DNA of 64,000 bases from NCBI GenBank assembly GCA_024372495.1, contig CP099977.1, positions 2,356,001-2,420,000 on the forward strand, in the 5' to 3' direction. The notes under the pieces were generated by a model. That model was not told the origin of the DNA. It saw only the letters and a program-made list of their open reading frames with translations, and searched no databases. The stretch comes from Pseudarthrobacter sp. Fe7. Its GTDB lineage: Bacteria > Actinomycetota > Actinomycetes > Actinomycetales > Micrococcaceae. Shown piece after piece: positions 42,551-52,874 of this stretch. A program made the position numbers and the translations under genes. Position 1 is the stretch's first letter; each line of letters opens with the position of its first letter.

Positions 42551-43786
42551 CTAGACGCTGCGGATGGCCACCACGGCGTTGTGGCCGCCAAAGCCAAACG
42601 AGTTGCTCAGCGCCACGATACTGCCGGCAGGCAGGTCGCGGGCGGAGGTAACGACGTCGAGCGGGATCTCCGGGTCCTGGTTCTCAAGGTTGATGGTGAC
42701 CGGCGCCTTGCGCTCATGGACGGCGAGCACGGTGAGGACCGCCTCCACCGCGCCCGAAGCGCCCAGGAGGTGGCCCATCTGGGACTTGGTAGCGGAAACT
42801 GCCACGTTGTCCACGTGGGTGCCCAGGGCAGCACGCAGGGCCGTGTACTCAGGCTTGTCACCAACGGGGGTGGAGGTGGCGTGCGCGTTGACGTGCACCA
42901 CGTCTTCGGCCTGGATCCGGCCGTCAAACATGGCAGCCTTCAGCGCGCGGGTGGCGCCAAGTCCCTGGGGGTCCGGGGCAGTGATGTGGTACGCGTCAGC
43001 GGTAACGGAGGTACCTGCCAGTTCGGCGTAGATGCGGGCCCCACGGGCCAGGGCGTGCTCCTCGGCCTCGAGGACCAGGGCGCCTGCGCCTTCGCCCATG
43101 ACGAACCCGTCACGTGCGGTGTCGTACGGGCGGGAGGCGCGCTCGGGCGCATCGTTCCGGCGGGAGAGCGCCTGCATCGAGGCAAATGCTGCCAGCGGCA
43201 TGGGGTGGATGGCAGCCTCTGCGCCGCCGCACATCACCACGTCAGCCTTGCCGGAGCGGATGAGCTCCAGGCCCAGGTGCATGGCCTCAGTGCCGGAAGC
43301 GCAGGCGGACACCGGGGTGTGGGCACCGGCACGGGCGCCGAGGTCCAGGCTGACGGCCGCGGCAACACCGTTGGGCATCAGCATGGGAACGGTCATGGGC
43401 AGGACGCGGCGCGGGCCCTTTTCCTTCAGGGTGTCCCAGGCATCCAGCAGGGTCCAGACGCCACCAATGCCGGTGGCAAAGGCAACGGCCAGCCGGTCCT
43501 GGTCGAACTCCGTAATACCGGAATCGGCCCAGGCTTCGCGGGCTGCGATGACGCCGAACTGGGTGGAAGGGTCCATCCGCTTGGCTTCAACACGGCTGAG
43601 CACCTCCAGGGCCGGCGTGCTGCAGCGGGCGGCGAAGTGGACCGGGAGCTCATATTTGGCTACCCAGTCGTCTTCAAGGGTGCGGGCACCGGAGACCCCT
43701 TTGAGGGCGTTGTTCCACATCGTGGGTACATCGCCGCCGATGGGCGTGGTGGCACCCAGACCGGTAATGACTACTTTGCGTGTCAT
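42551..43786 (-). CDS. fabF: 3-oxoacyl-ACP synthase II (FabF)
   Basis: 411 residues from ATG 43786. Elongating ketosynthase of type II fatty acid synthesis, with Cys162 in VSACASGTEAM and the two histidines in VNAHATSTPVGD and SNSFGFGGHN. It is the last gene of the fabD-fabH-acpP-fabF group and is separated from acpP by 175 bases with a strong hairpin. Confidence 0.97.
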   Translation of the reverse strand: MTRKVVITGLGATTPIGGDVPTMWNNALKGVSGARTLEDDWVAKYELPVHFAARCSTPALEVLSRVEAKRMDPSTQFGVIAAREAWADSGITEFDQDRLAVAFATGIGGVWTLLDAWDTLKEKGPRRVLPMTVPMLMPNGVAAAVSLDLGARAGAHTPVSACASGTEAMHLGLELIRSGKADVVMCGGAEAAIHPMPLAAFASMQALSRRNDAPERASRPYDTARDGFVMGEGAGALVLEAEEHALARGARIYAELAGTSVTADAYHITAPDPQGLGATRALKAAMFDGRIQAEDVVHVNAHATSTPVGDKPEYTALRAALGTHVDNVAVSATKSQMGHLLGASGAVEAVLTVLAVHERKAPVTINLENQDPEIPLDVVTSARDLPAGSIVALSNSFGFGGHNAVVAIRSV

Positions 43787-43894
43787 GGGATCACTCTTTC
43801 GTCGGTGGGGAGTCCGCCTGCGGCTGTCGCAGGGTCCCGCACATGTTGATGATCGGCCAGTCCCGGTCGGGGTTCTGCGCCGGATAAATGCGGC

Positions 43895-43929
43895 GGGCTG
43901 CCGGTCCGGTCAGTCCGGACCGGCAGCCC
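43895..43929 (-). terminator. Hairpin between acpP and fabF
   Basis: A perfect 15-bp stem (GGGCTGCCGGTCCGG and its complement) with a five-base loop. On the minus strand it follows acpP and is not followed by a T-run. It may be a partial terminator or RNA-stabilising element that lets acpP be made in excess over fabF. Confidence 0.6.
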
Positions 43930-43961
43930 TGCCAAGCCGTGAGACGGCGGAAAGCCTGTTA

Positions 43962-44207
43962 TTAGGCCTGGGCTCCGGCGATGAAGCTGACGGCGTCGCC
44001 AACGGTCTTGAGGTTCTTGACCTCTTCATCGGGGATGCGCACGCCGAACTTTTCCTCGGCGTTCACCACGATGGTCATCATCGAGATGGAGTCGATGTCC
44101 AGGTCCTCGGTGAAGGACTTGTCCAGCTCGACGGCCTCCGGGGCCAGGCCGGTTTCTTCGTTGACGATTTCAGCCAAGCCGGCCAGGATCTCTTCGTTGC
44201 TAGCCAT
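43962..44207 (-). CDS. acpP: Acyl carrier protein
   Basis: 81 residues from ATG 44207. The phosphopantetheine attachment Ser40 is in DLDIDSISMM; the common form is DSLD, so the Ile after Ser is a variant typical of this group. Acidic and helical. It carries growing chains between FabD, FabH and FabF, encoded on both sides. Confidence 0.96.
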   Translation of the reverse strand: MASNEEILAGLAEIVNEETGLAPEAVELDKSFTEDLDIDSISMMTIVVNAEEKFGVRIPDEEVKNLKTVGDAVSFIAGAQA

Positions 44208-44284
44208 TGGTGGCTCCTTTTCTTGTATTGCCGGCAGGGTCTGCCGGAAACGGTCCGGGCCGCGGTTGCGACCCTTGGGCGTAT

Positions 44285-45346
44285 CTAGGGAAGGACAACT
44301 ACCTGTGCGCCGAAGACCAGTCCGGCACCGAAACCGATCTGCAGGGCCAGCCCGCCGCTCAGTCCCGGGTTCTCCTGCAGGAGCCGGTGCGTTGCCAGCG
44401 GGATGGAGGCAGCGGATGTGTTGCCCGCCTCGGCAATGTCCCGTGCCACTGTAACCGTCTCTGGCAGCTTCAGCTTCTTCACCATCTCGTCAATGATGCG
44501 CATGTTGGCCTGGTGGGGGATGAAGGCCACCAGGTCTTCGGCCTGGATGCCGGCGGCATCGAGCGCCTGCTGGGCCACCTTGGCCATCTCCCACACAGCC
44601 CACCGGAAGACGGTCTGGCCGTCCTGGCGGAGGGTGGGGTACAGCTCCTGGGCTTCTTCCAGGAGTGCGAGGTCGCCCGTGGAGTCTGACTGCCGGGCGG
44701 CGAGGCCCAGGTCGCGGACGTCAAGCAGGGAGCGGGTCATGCCGATTGCATTCCACTTGCTGCCGTCGGAGCCCCACACGGACGGGGCAATGCCCGGGGT
44801 GTCGGAGGGGCCGATGACCACGGCGCCGGCGCCGTCGCCCAGGAGGAAGGAAATAGTGCGTTCGCGGTTATCGATGACGTCGGAGAGCTTTTCCGCGCCG
44901 ACCACCAGGACGTACTTTGCGGCGCCGGACCGGACCAGTGCGTCTGCCTGGGCAATCCCGTAGCAGTAGCCGGCGCATGCGGCGGAGATGTCGAAAGCGG
45001 GGGCCGGAGTGGCACCGATCCGGTCGGCAAGGCTGGCTGACGCGGAGGGAGTGGCGTAGGGGTGGGTCACGGTGGAGACAATCACCGCACCGAGATCCGA
45101 GCCGTCAATGCCGGCCTTCTCCATGGCTTCGCGGGCAGCTCCCTCAGCCATGTCGATGACGCTGACGTCGGCGGCCGCGCGGTGGCGGGTTACGATGCCG
45201 GTGCGCTGGCGGATCCACTCGTCCGAGGAATCGATCCACTGGCAGACGTCCTCATTGGTGACGATGACGTCCGGCCGGTAGGCCCCAAGGCCAAGGATGC
45301 GGGTGTGCTCCTGGATGGGAGCCTGCTTCAGCGTGGGAACGCTCAT
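44285..45346 (-). CDS. fabH: 3-oxoacyl-ACP synthase III (FabH)
   Basis: 353 residues from ATG 45346, overlapping the fabD stop as ATGA. Catalytic Cys124 in SAACAGYCYG, His in FIPHQANMRI and Asn in EAGNTSAAS. It starts each chain by condensing an acyl-CoA primer with malonyl-ACP. In Gram-positive relatives FabH prefers branched primers, giving iso/anteiso lipids; this preference is inferred from the group, not from the sequence. Confidence 0.96.
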   Translation of the reverse strand: MSVPTLKQAPIQEHTRILGLGAYRPDVIVTNEDVCQWIDSSDEWIRQRTGIVTRHRAAADVSVIDMAEGAAREAMEKAGIDGSDLGAVIVSTVTHPYATPSASASLADRIGATPAPAFDISAACAGYCYGIAQADALVRSGAAKYVLVVGAEKLSDVIDNRERTISFLLGDGAGAVVIGPSDTPGIAPSVWGSDGSKWNAIGMTRSLLDVRDLGLAARQSDSTGDLALLEEAQELYPTLRQDGQTVFRWAVWEMAKVAQQALDAAGIQAEDLVAFIPHQANMRIIDEMVKKLKLPETVTVARDIAEAGNTSAASIPLATHRLLQENPGLSGGLALQIGFGAGLVFGAQVVVLP

Positions 45347-46272
45347 GCGTTGCCCTCCAGTTCTGCGAAAAGGGCCAGTGCGGCGGACAGGTCATCGGGG
45401 GTCTTGACAGCAACGGTTTTGACGCCGGGCATGCCGCGCTTGGCCAGGCCGGCCAGCGTGCCGGCGGGGGCAAGTTCGATCATGCCGGTAACACCCCGCT
45501 TCATCATGGTTTCCATGCACAGGTCCCAGCGGACCGGGCGGGACACCTGGGCGATCAGGCTTTCGACGGCGGCACCGCCGTCGGTGACCTCGCCGCCGTC
45601 GTAGTTCGACAGCAGGGGCACCTTCGGCGCCACCGGGTTGAGCTTGGGCTCCAGTGCCTTGAGGGCGCTGACGGCGGGCTGCATATGGCTGGTGTGGAAC
45701 GCGCCGGCGACCTTCAGCGGGATGACGCGGGCCTTGGCGGGAGGATTTTCAGCCAGGGCCTTCAACTGCTCGAAGGTGCCTGCCGCCACCGTCTGGCCGG
45801 CACCGTTGACGTTGGCGGGCGCGGCGCCGGCGGCCTTGATGGCGGCCAGTACCTCGGCCGGGTCACCGCCGACGACGGCGCTCATGCCGGTGGGGGTGAC
45901 AGCTGCCGCGGCGGCCATGCTGTTGGCACGCTCCCGGACGAAGGTCATGGCTTCCTGTTCCGTCAGCACACCGGCGAGGGCTGCTGCGGTGATCTCACCC
46001 ACCGAGTGGCCGGCCAGGATCACCGGGAGGGAATTGAGCTCCACGTCGAAGAGGGAGGCTGCGGCGACAAGCCCGGCGGCAACGATCAGGGGCTGCGCTA
46101 CGGCAGTGTCCTTGATGGTTTCCTCATCGGAGGTGGTTCCGTGGGCTATCAGGTCGATGCCTGCGATGTCGCTCAGGGAGGCCAGCCGGCCTGCCACCGA
46201 GGGAAGTTCCAGCCAAGGGGCAAGAAAACCCGGGGTCTGTGAGCCCTGTCCAGGGCAGACTATTGCAAGCAC
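45343..46272 (-). CDS. fabD: Malonyl-CoA:ACP transacylase (FabD)
   Basis: 309 residues from ATG 46272. Starts LAIVCPGQGSQTPGF. Nucleophile Ser90 in LAGHSVGEIT and the active-site His in GAFHTSHMQPA. It loads malonyl groups on ACP. First gene of the fab group, 88 bases after the FasR-like regulator gene, which is transcribed the same way. Confidence 0.96.
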   Translation of the reverse strand: MLAIVCPGQGSQTPGFLAPWLELPSVAGRLASLSDIAGIDLIAHGTTSDEETIKDTAVAQPLIVAAGLVAAASLFDVELNSLPVILAGHSVGEITAAALAGVLTEQEAMTFVRERANSMAAAAAVTPTGMSAVVGGDPAEVLAAIKAAGAAPANVNGAGQTVAAGTFEQLKALAENPPAKARVIPLKVAGAFHTSHMQPAVSALKALEPKLNPVAPKVPLLSNYDGGEVTDGGAAVESLIAQVSRPVRWDLCMETMMKRGVTGMIELAPAGTLAGLAKRGMPGVKTVAVKTPDDLSAALALFAELEGNA

Positions 46273-46360
46273 GTAACCAGCTTTCCAAATTACTGTGTGA
46301 TCCAGCGGTGTTTCTCCGCACCAAGCTCACGGGGTCAGGTTGTAGGAAGTCTACAATGCC

Positions 46361-47607
46361 TCAGGCCTGGTTCCGGGACGCCTGGCGCTCCGTGGCGGCC
46401 TTCGGCGGGGTCGAAAGCCGGCCCACCACCAGGGCGGCCTGCAGCACGAATGCCTCCCGCGGCAGCAGCGGATCCCAGCCTGTGACGTCGCAGACCCGCT
46501 TCAGCCGGTAGCGCACCGTGTTGGCGTGGACGAAGAGTTCGCGGGCCGTGGCCTCCAGCGAGTGGCCCAGTTCCAGGTACGTTCCCAAGGTTTCCACCAG
46601 GCCGTTGGAGGCAGCCAGGAGCGGCCGGTAGATGTTCTTCACGAGGGACCGGCGCGCGGCGTCGTCCCCGGAAATCACCCGTTCCGGCAGCAGGTCATCG
46701 GCGGCCACCGGACGCGGTGCAGATGGCCAGGCGCGGGCTGCCGTCAAGCCTGCAAACGCGGATTGGGCGGAGCCGCTGGCCTCCAGCAGCGAACTGGCCT
46801 CGGGTCCGTAGACCACAGGCCCGGGAGCGAACATGTCGCTCAGCTTGACATAGGCGGTTTCGTGGTCCTGCACACCGCCCAGGATGAGGATCAGGCGGTC
46901 GCCCTGGATGCCCACCAGGGCGTCCTCGGCGTAGCGCCCGGCCATCCGCCGCAGTTCGCTGACATAACTGGCGCTGGGTTCGGACGGTGAGTTCCCCACC
47001 ATTACCGTGAACCGCTCCTGGGCCTTCCAGCCCAGCGCCGCAATGCGTGAGCGCAGGGCGTCGGTGTTTTCGCCGCGCAGGATCGCATCAACGATCAGGG
47101 CCTCGAGCCGGGTGTCCCAGGACCCGCGGGACTCCGCGGCACGGGCGTAGACGTCGGCCGCGGCGAAGGCGACTTCCCGTGAATACCGCAGCACAGCTTC
47201 GCGCAGGGACGGCTGGTCGGCCTCCGGCGCAATGACGGGAACCTGGTCCTCCACCACCTCCACCACGATCCTGATCAGCTGCAACGCCTTCTGCAGGCTG
47301 ATCGAACGGGTCAGCTCCGTGGGGGCCGTCCCAAAAACGTCGGTGAGGATCCATGAAGGCGAGCCTGGGCCGCTCGTACCAGGTGACAAAGGCTGCGATC
47401 CCGTTCTGCGCCACCATCCCCAGAGCTGACCGCTCGTCCGCGCTGAGCCGGCTGTACCAGGGCAGCGACTGCTCAAGCTTGCGCATGGTGGTGGTGGAGA
47501 GCTGGCCTACGTTGGCGCGGAGCCTGCTTGAGGGTTTCGGACTTCTCCGGCGTGACCTTCGGCGGGGTTGGTTTCCGCTTCGAGGACTGGCTGGCTGGTG
47601 CTGGCAT
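46361..47607 (-). CDS. FasR/CdaR-like PucR-family transcription regulator (two apparent frameshifts)
   Basis: Probable regulator of the fab operon. It starts at ATG 47607 (PAPASQSSKRKPTPP). A middle GGDEF-like region is followed by a C-terminal PucR-type helix-turn-helix with SLEATARELFVHANTVRYRLKRV. Frame breaks on the coding strand: 47523 (CAGGCTC for CAGCTC) and 47364 (CCCAGGCTC for CCCAGCTC). Removing both gives 414 residues. In Streptomyces and relatives a FasR of this type sits just before fabD and activates it, and the same place and direction apply here. Confidence 0.86.
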
Positions 47608-47703
47608 TCTTTGAGCATACGGCCACCGCCGCGCAACCTCCATTTGTGCGAAGGCTACAACACGCCTTGTCACGGGTCACAGCCTTTCGGCAGCTTTTGC
47701 AGG

Positions 47704-47749
47704 GAACGACGGCGGCCCTCACCTTGTGGGGTGAGGGCCGCCGTCGTTC
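47704..47749. terminator. Long hairpin between aceE and the fasR-like gene
   Basis: A perfect 20-bp stem (GAACGACGGCGGCCCTCACC and its complement) with loop TTGTGG, lying after the aceE stop and before the regulator gene. No T-run follows, so it may terminate weakly or protect the aceE transcript end. Confidence 0.65.
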
Positions 47750-47778
47750 GCTGCTGGTTAGGCTGTCCAACCGGAAGG

Positions 47779-50519
47779 CTAGGCTTCGCCTCCGGCGTTG
47801 CCGGTGGTGCCGGCATTGACGTTGAGCAGCTTGTACTTCTCAATTGCCTTGACCGGGGCATCGACATCCACCTCGCCGCGCCGCGCCAGCATTTCAAGGG
47901 CACGCACCACGATGGAGTGGGTGTCGTTCTTGAAGTAGCGGCGGGCTGCTGCGCGGGTGTCGGAGAAGCCGAAGCCGTCGGCGCCGAGGGTGGCGTATTC
48001 GTTGGGGATGAATTGTCGGATCTGGTCGGGGACGGCTTTCATGTAGTCGGAGACGGCGACGATGGGGCCGGTGGCGCCTTCGAGTTGTTGGGTGACGAAG
48101 GGGACGCGGGCGGGTTGGCCGGGGTTGAGGAAGGCTTCTTCTTCGGCGGCGAGGCCGTCGCGGCGCAGTTCGTTCCAGGAGGTGACGGACCAGACGTCTG
48201 CGGAGACGTTCCAGTCGTCGGCGAGGATGCGCTGGGCTTCGATGGCCCAGGGCACGGAGACGCCGGAGGCGAGGATCTGGGTGCGGGGACCGTCGATCTT
48301 TGCCGGGGCGGCGAGGTAGATGCCCTTGATGACGCCTTCGACGTCGAGGTTTTCGGGTTCGGCGGGCTGGATGATGGGTTCGTTGTACACGGTGAGGTAG
48401 TACATGACGTTTTTGTCGGTTGAGTTTTCCCCGTACATCCGTTCCAGGCCGGAGCGGACGATGTGTCCGATTTCGTAGCCGTAGGCGGGGTCGTAGGTGA
48501 GGACGGCGGGGTTGGTGGAGGCCAGGAGGGGGAGTGGCCGTCGGCGTGCTGGAGGCCTTCGCCGGTGAGGGTGGTCCGTCCTGCGGTGGCGCCGATGATG
48601 AAGCCGCGGGTCATTTGGTCGCCGGCGGCCCAGAAGGCGTCGCCGGTGCGCTGGAAGCCGAACATGGAGTAGAACACGTAGACCGGGACCAGGGGTACGC
48701 CGTGGGTGGCGTAGGAGGTGCCGGCGGCGGTGAAGGCTGCTACGGCGCCGGCTTCGTTGATGCCGGGGTGGATCAGTTGGCCGGCGGGGGATTCCTTGTA
48801 GGCCAGGACGAGGTCCCGGTCCACGGACAGGTAGTTCTGGCCCTTGGGGTTGTAGATCTTGGCGGTGGGGAAGAACGCGTCCATGCCGAACGTGCGGGCT
48901 TCGTCGGGGATGATCGGGGCGATGTGCTTGCCGAAGCTCTTGTCCCGCATCAGGTCCTTCAGGAGCCTGACGAACGCCATGGTGGTGGCGGCCTGTTGCT
49001 TGCCCGAGCCGCGCTTGGCTACCTCGTAGGACTTGGCCTCGGGCAGCACGATCTCGGCGTGGGTGTCGCGGCGTTCCGGGACGGCTCCGCCCAGGGCGGC
49101 GCGGCGTTCCATCATGTATTTGATTTCCGGGGCGTCGGTACCGGGGTGGTAGTACGGCGGCTGGTAGGAGTCTTTTTCCAGCTGCTCGTCGGTGACCGGG
49201 ATCCGCAGGTGGTCGCGGAACTTCTTCAGGTCATCAAGGGTCAGCTTCTTCATTTGGTGGGTCGCGTTGCGGCCCTCGAAGTGTGGTCCGAGTCCGTAGC
49301 CTTTGACGGTGTGGGCGAGGATGACGGTGGGTTTGCCCTTGAATTCGGTGGCGGCTTTGTAGGCGGCGTAGACCTTGCGGTAGTCGTGGCCGCCGCGTTT
49401 GAGGTTCCAGATCTGGTCATCGGTGAGGTCCGCGACGAGGTCTTTGGTCTGTGGGGTTTTGCCGAAGAAGTGTTCGCGGACGAACCCGCCGGATTCGGCT
49501 TTGTAGGTCTGGTAGTCCCCGTCGACGGTTTCGTTCATGATTTTCACGAGCGAGCCGTCGGTGTCGCGGGTGAGCAGGTCATCCCATTCCCGGCCCCAGA
49601 CGACCTTGATCACGTTCCAGCCCGCGCCGCGGAAGAACGCTTCGAGTTCCTGCATGATCTTGCCGTTGCCCCGGACCGGGCCGTCGAGGCGCTGGAGGTT
49701 GCAGTTGATGACGAAGTTCAGGTTGTCCAGGTTCTCGTTCGCGGCGAGCCTGGAGCAGGCCGCGGGACTCGGGTTCGTCCATTTCGCCGTCGCCCAGGAA
49801 CGCCCAGACCTGCTGGTCGGAGGTGTCTTTCAGGCCCCGGTTGTGCAGGTAGCGGTTGTTCTGGGCCTGGTAGATCGCGTTCATCGGGCCGATGCCCATG
49901 GACACGGTGGGGAATTCCCAGAAGTGCGGCATCAGGCGCGGGTGCGGGTAGGAGGACAGGGCGTGGCCTTCGCGGGACTTTTCCTGCCGGAACCCGTCAA
50001 GGTCTTCCTCGGACAGGCGTCCTTCCATGAAGGCCCGGGCGTACATGCCGGGGAGGCGTGGCCCTGGAAGAAGACCTGGTCCCCGCCGCCGGGGTGGTCC
50101 TTGCCGCGGAAGAAGTGGTTGAAGCCGACCTCGTACAGGGTCGCGGCGCCGGCGTAGGTGGAGATGTGTCCGCCGACTCCGATATCGGGCCGCTGGGCCC
50201 GGTGCACCATGACCGCGGCGTTCCACCGCATGTAGGCCCGGTAGCGGCGTTCGAATTCCTCGTTGCCCGGGAACGCAGCTTCCTGGTCCACCGGGATGGT
50301 GTTCACGTAATCGGTGGTGGTCACCATCGGCACCCCGACGCTCTGCGCGCCCGCGCGCTGCAGCAGGCTCCGCATGATGTATTGGGCACGCTCGGTGCCC
50401 TGTTCCCTGATCAACGCATCCAGGGACTCAACCCACTCGGCAGTCTCTTCCGGATCACGATCAGGCAGCTGGTTAGTCAACCCGCTGAGGATATGGGAGG
50501 TATCTTCTCCTGCAGCCAC
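47779..50519 (-). CDS. aceE: Pyruvate dehydrogenase E1 (homodimeric AceE) (three apparent frameshifts)
   Basis: ThDP-dependent decarboxylase that feeds acetyl-CoA synthesis. It starts at GTG 50519 ([13 protein letters not shown]) with AGAGG six bases upstream. The ThDP motif is [12 protein letters not shown] ... [10 protein letters not shown], and the early [16 protein letters not shown] is the E1 active-site histidine region. Breaks: a C-run at 50050-50053 (one short), 49749 (CAGGCTC for CAGCTC) and a C-run at 48528-48532 (one short). Correction gives 913 residues, the family length. As in mycobacteria, the DUF3052-ahpE pair is divergent from it and the fab block follows. Confidence 0.95.
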
Positions 50520-50945
50520 GTCCAACCTCTCTTTGCGCGCATGAATCGGCGCACTCAGGCCAGGCAGGGTGACTGCCCGGCGTATATACGCCGTGTGCGA
50601 CGTATCGGTTACAACAACCCGGTCATGTGTGCCGGGCAGCTTCCTAGCGCTCCTATGTCTGCACGGAGTCACAAGGTTGTCGTCCGCAGGCATAGTTGTC
50701 ATCAGCCACTCTAGCCCTGACGGCAACACGATGCGTAGCTGCGGCCCGGGCGCTGCAGTTGTATTTCGTTCGTCATACTGGTTGTGTGACGAAAAGCCCC
50801 TGTGACGGGGCTGTCGAGGCCGGATGTGACGCAGAATATGCGCAGCCCCGGGGGCGGCAGCTTGAAGCGCAGGCACAAAGGGTGTTGGCTTGGGAGTAAT
50901 GGAAATCACTATGCACACCGCATATATGAGGTATTGGAGGAACAC
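50520..50945. promoter_or_regulatory. 426-base divergent intergenic region aceE / DUF3052
   Basis: No gene is seen here. It holds a perfect 16-bp palindrome CGGCGTATATACGCCG at 50578-50593, about 60 bases before aceE. On the minus strand this overlaps a possible -10 (TATATA) 20 bases after TTGTAA. Around 50763-50780 it has TTTCGTTCGTCATACTGGTT, similar to a site upstream of the gluconate-type operon. Near 50936 GGAGG serves the DUF3052 gene. Confidence 0.5.
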
Positions 50946-51365
50946 GTGAGCGAGGCCGACGCCGCCACTTCGGTAAATGTGGCGGAAAAATTGGGTTTCA
51001 AAAATGGGGATCTGATTCAGGAGTTCGGTTACGACGACGACGTCGATTTCGACTTGCGTGACGATATTGAGGACTTCACCGGTTCCGAGTTGCTCGACGA
51101 GGACGACCACGAGGTGGCGGATGCCGTTATCCTCTGGTGGCGCGACGGCGATGGGGACCTGGTGGACAGCCTGATGGATTCCCTGACCACCCTGAGCGAA
51201 AGAGGCGTGGTCTGGGTGCTTACCCCCAAGTCCGGCAGGAACGGTTACGTTTCGCCGGCGGAGATCCAGGAGGCTGCTCCCACGGCAGGCCTGCACGTCA
51301 CCACATCCGCCGGAGTCTCAAAGGACTGGAGCGCCGCGCGCCTGGTCAGCAGGAAGAACAAGTGA
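50946..51365 (+). CDS. DUF3052 family protein
   Basis: 139 residues from GTG 50946 with GGAGG five bases upstream. Actinobacteria-specific, strongly acidic ([21 protein letters not shown]), with a Rossmann-like second half ending [14 protein letters not shown]. Function unknown. It is conserved beside aceE and ahpE (as Rv2239c in Mycobacterium). Its stop overlaps the ahpE start. Confidence 0.9.
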   Translation: MSEADAATSVNVAEKLGFKNGDLIQEFGYDDDVDFDLRDDIEDFTGSELLDEDDHEVADAVILWWRDGDGDLVDSLMDSLTTLSERGVVWVLTPKSGRNGYVSPAEIQEAAPTAGLHVTTSAGVSKDWSAARLVSRKNK

Positions 51366-51850
51366 CGGCTGCGGTTGAATCCGCAGCTGTTCCTGCGCTG
51401 GGCACAAAAGCGCCGGATTTCGGGCTTGCCAACCAATACGGCGAGCCGGTAACCCTGTCCTCCTTCCGGGGGCAGAACGTGGCGCTGGTCTTCTATCCCT
51501 TTGCGTTCTCCGGCATCTGCACCGGCGAGCTTTGTGAGATACGCGACAACCTGGGAATCTTCGAGGATTCGAACGCGGTTGTCCTGGCGGTGTCGGTGGA
51601 CAGCAAGTTCAGCCTCCGCGCCTACGCGGCGCAGGAGGGCTACTCTTTCGACCTCCTGGCCGACTTCTGGCCGCACGGGGCGGTGGCAAGTGCCTACGGC
51701 GTGTTCGACGCAGGCAGCGGCATGGCGCAGAGGGCCACCTTCATCATCGATGCTGACGGGATAATCCGGTACAGCGTGGTGAACCCCCGCGGCCAGGCGC
51801 GGGACTTCAACGAATACCGCACCGTCCTGGCGGACCTGAAGCAGGCCTGA
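51362..51850 (+). CDS. ahpE: Peroxiredoxin AhpE
   Basis: 162 residues from GTG 51362. Reduces peroxides with peroxidatic Cys53 in FYPFAFSGICTGELC; the motif is PxxxxxxC with the FSGICTGEL sequence of the AhpE group. The conserved Arg is in AQRATFIID. The characterised mycobacterial enzyme is one-Cys, whereas here a second cysteine lies five residues further on (Cys58). It is co-translated with the DUF3052 gene. Confidence 0.92.
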   Translation: MTAAVESAAVPALGTKAPDFGLANQYGEPVTLSSFRGQNVALVFYPFAFSGICTGELCEIRDNLGIFEDSNAVVLAVSVDSKFSLRAYAAQEGYSFDLLADFWPHGAVASAYGVFDAGSGMAQRATFIIDADGIIRYSVVNPRGQARDFNEYRTVLADLKQA

Positions 51851-51900
51851 GGAAGCATGGCTGGGCAGCGGCGGGGACTGGCCTTACCGGCTTTGCCAGC

Positions 51901-52777
51901 ATGCCGCCTGCGGCCCCTGCCCCGCCTTCCGGCGAAGACCTTGAGGTTTTGGCCCGGATCCGGGACCTGCTCGCAGGGGCCCCCTTCGCCCTTCTGACGG
52001 GCGCCGGATTCAGTACCGACTCCGGCATCCCGGATTACCGGGGTCCGGATTCACCGCCCCGTTCGCCCATGACGTACCAGGAGTTTGTCCGGGAGGCAGC
52101 CAACCGGCAGCGTTACTGGGCCAGGAACCACATCGGGTGGTCCCACATGCGGCACGCGGACCCGAACCAAGGCCATTATTCTGCCGCCGAGCCTGGAGCG
52201 GCGCGGCTACCTCACCGGCCTGATTACCCAGAACGTTGACCGCCTGCACCAGGACGCGGGAAGCTCCAACGTGGTCGATCTGCATGGCAGGTATGACCAG
52301 GTGGTCTGCCTGGACTGCAGGCGCACGTATTCCAGGCGCTTGCTGGCTGGGGTTTTTGAGGAACTCAACCCGGGATTCCTTGAGCGCGCAGCGGACGGCG
52401 GGCTGGTGGAAATGGCCCCTGATGCTGACGCCACCGTTGAGGACCAGGCCCTCATCAGCAGCTTCGTCGTGGCAATCTGTCCTGCTTGCGGCGGCACCCT
52501 GAAGCCGGACTTCGTCTACTTCGGGGAAAATGTGCCCAAGGATCGGGTGGAACGGTCGTACGCAATGGTGGACCAGGCAGCCGCCTTGGTGGTGGCGGGT
52601 TCATCGCTGACTGTCATGAGCGGGCTCCGGTTTGTCCGGCACGCCGCCAAGGAGTCCAAGCCGGTGGTGATCATCAACCGGGGCGCCACCCGTGGCGATG
52701 ACAAGGCGACCATCAAGCTCGAAGCCGGTGTCAGCCAGGCCCTGGACTACCTGGCCGCGGAACTTCCTGCCCTGTAG
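51901..52777 (+). CDS. Sir2-family NAD-dependent protein deacylase (one apparent frameshift)
   Basis: Sirtuin with [32 protein letters not shown] and the catalytic His in [11 protein letters not shown]. Zinc cysteines are CLDC and CPAC, and [12 protein letters not shown] is the NAD site. It starts at ATG 51901. The frame breaks at 52192 (GAGCCTGG for GAGCTGG), and correction gives 291 residues. The substrate is unknown; bacterial sirtuins often reverse acetylation of acyl-CoA synthetases. Confidence 0.92.
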
Positions 52778-52874
52778 GGGAACCGGTTCTTCCGTGGATT
52801 CGCCTTTCCGGTCCATCGTCGGGTAGAGTCTATGTTCGTTGGTTACGGCGGAACTGCCTGAAACCACAGGATTT

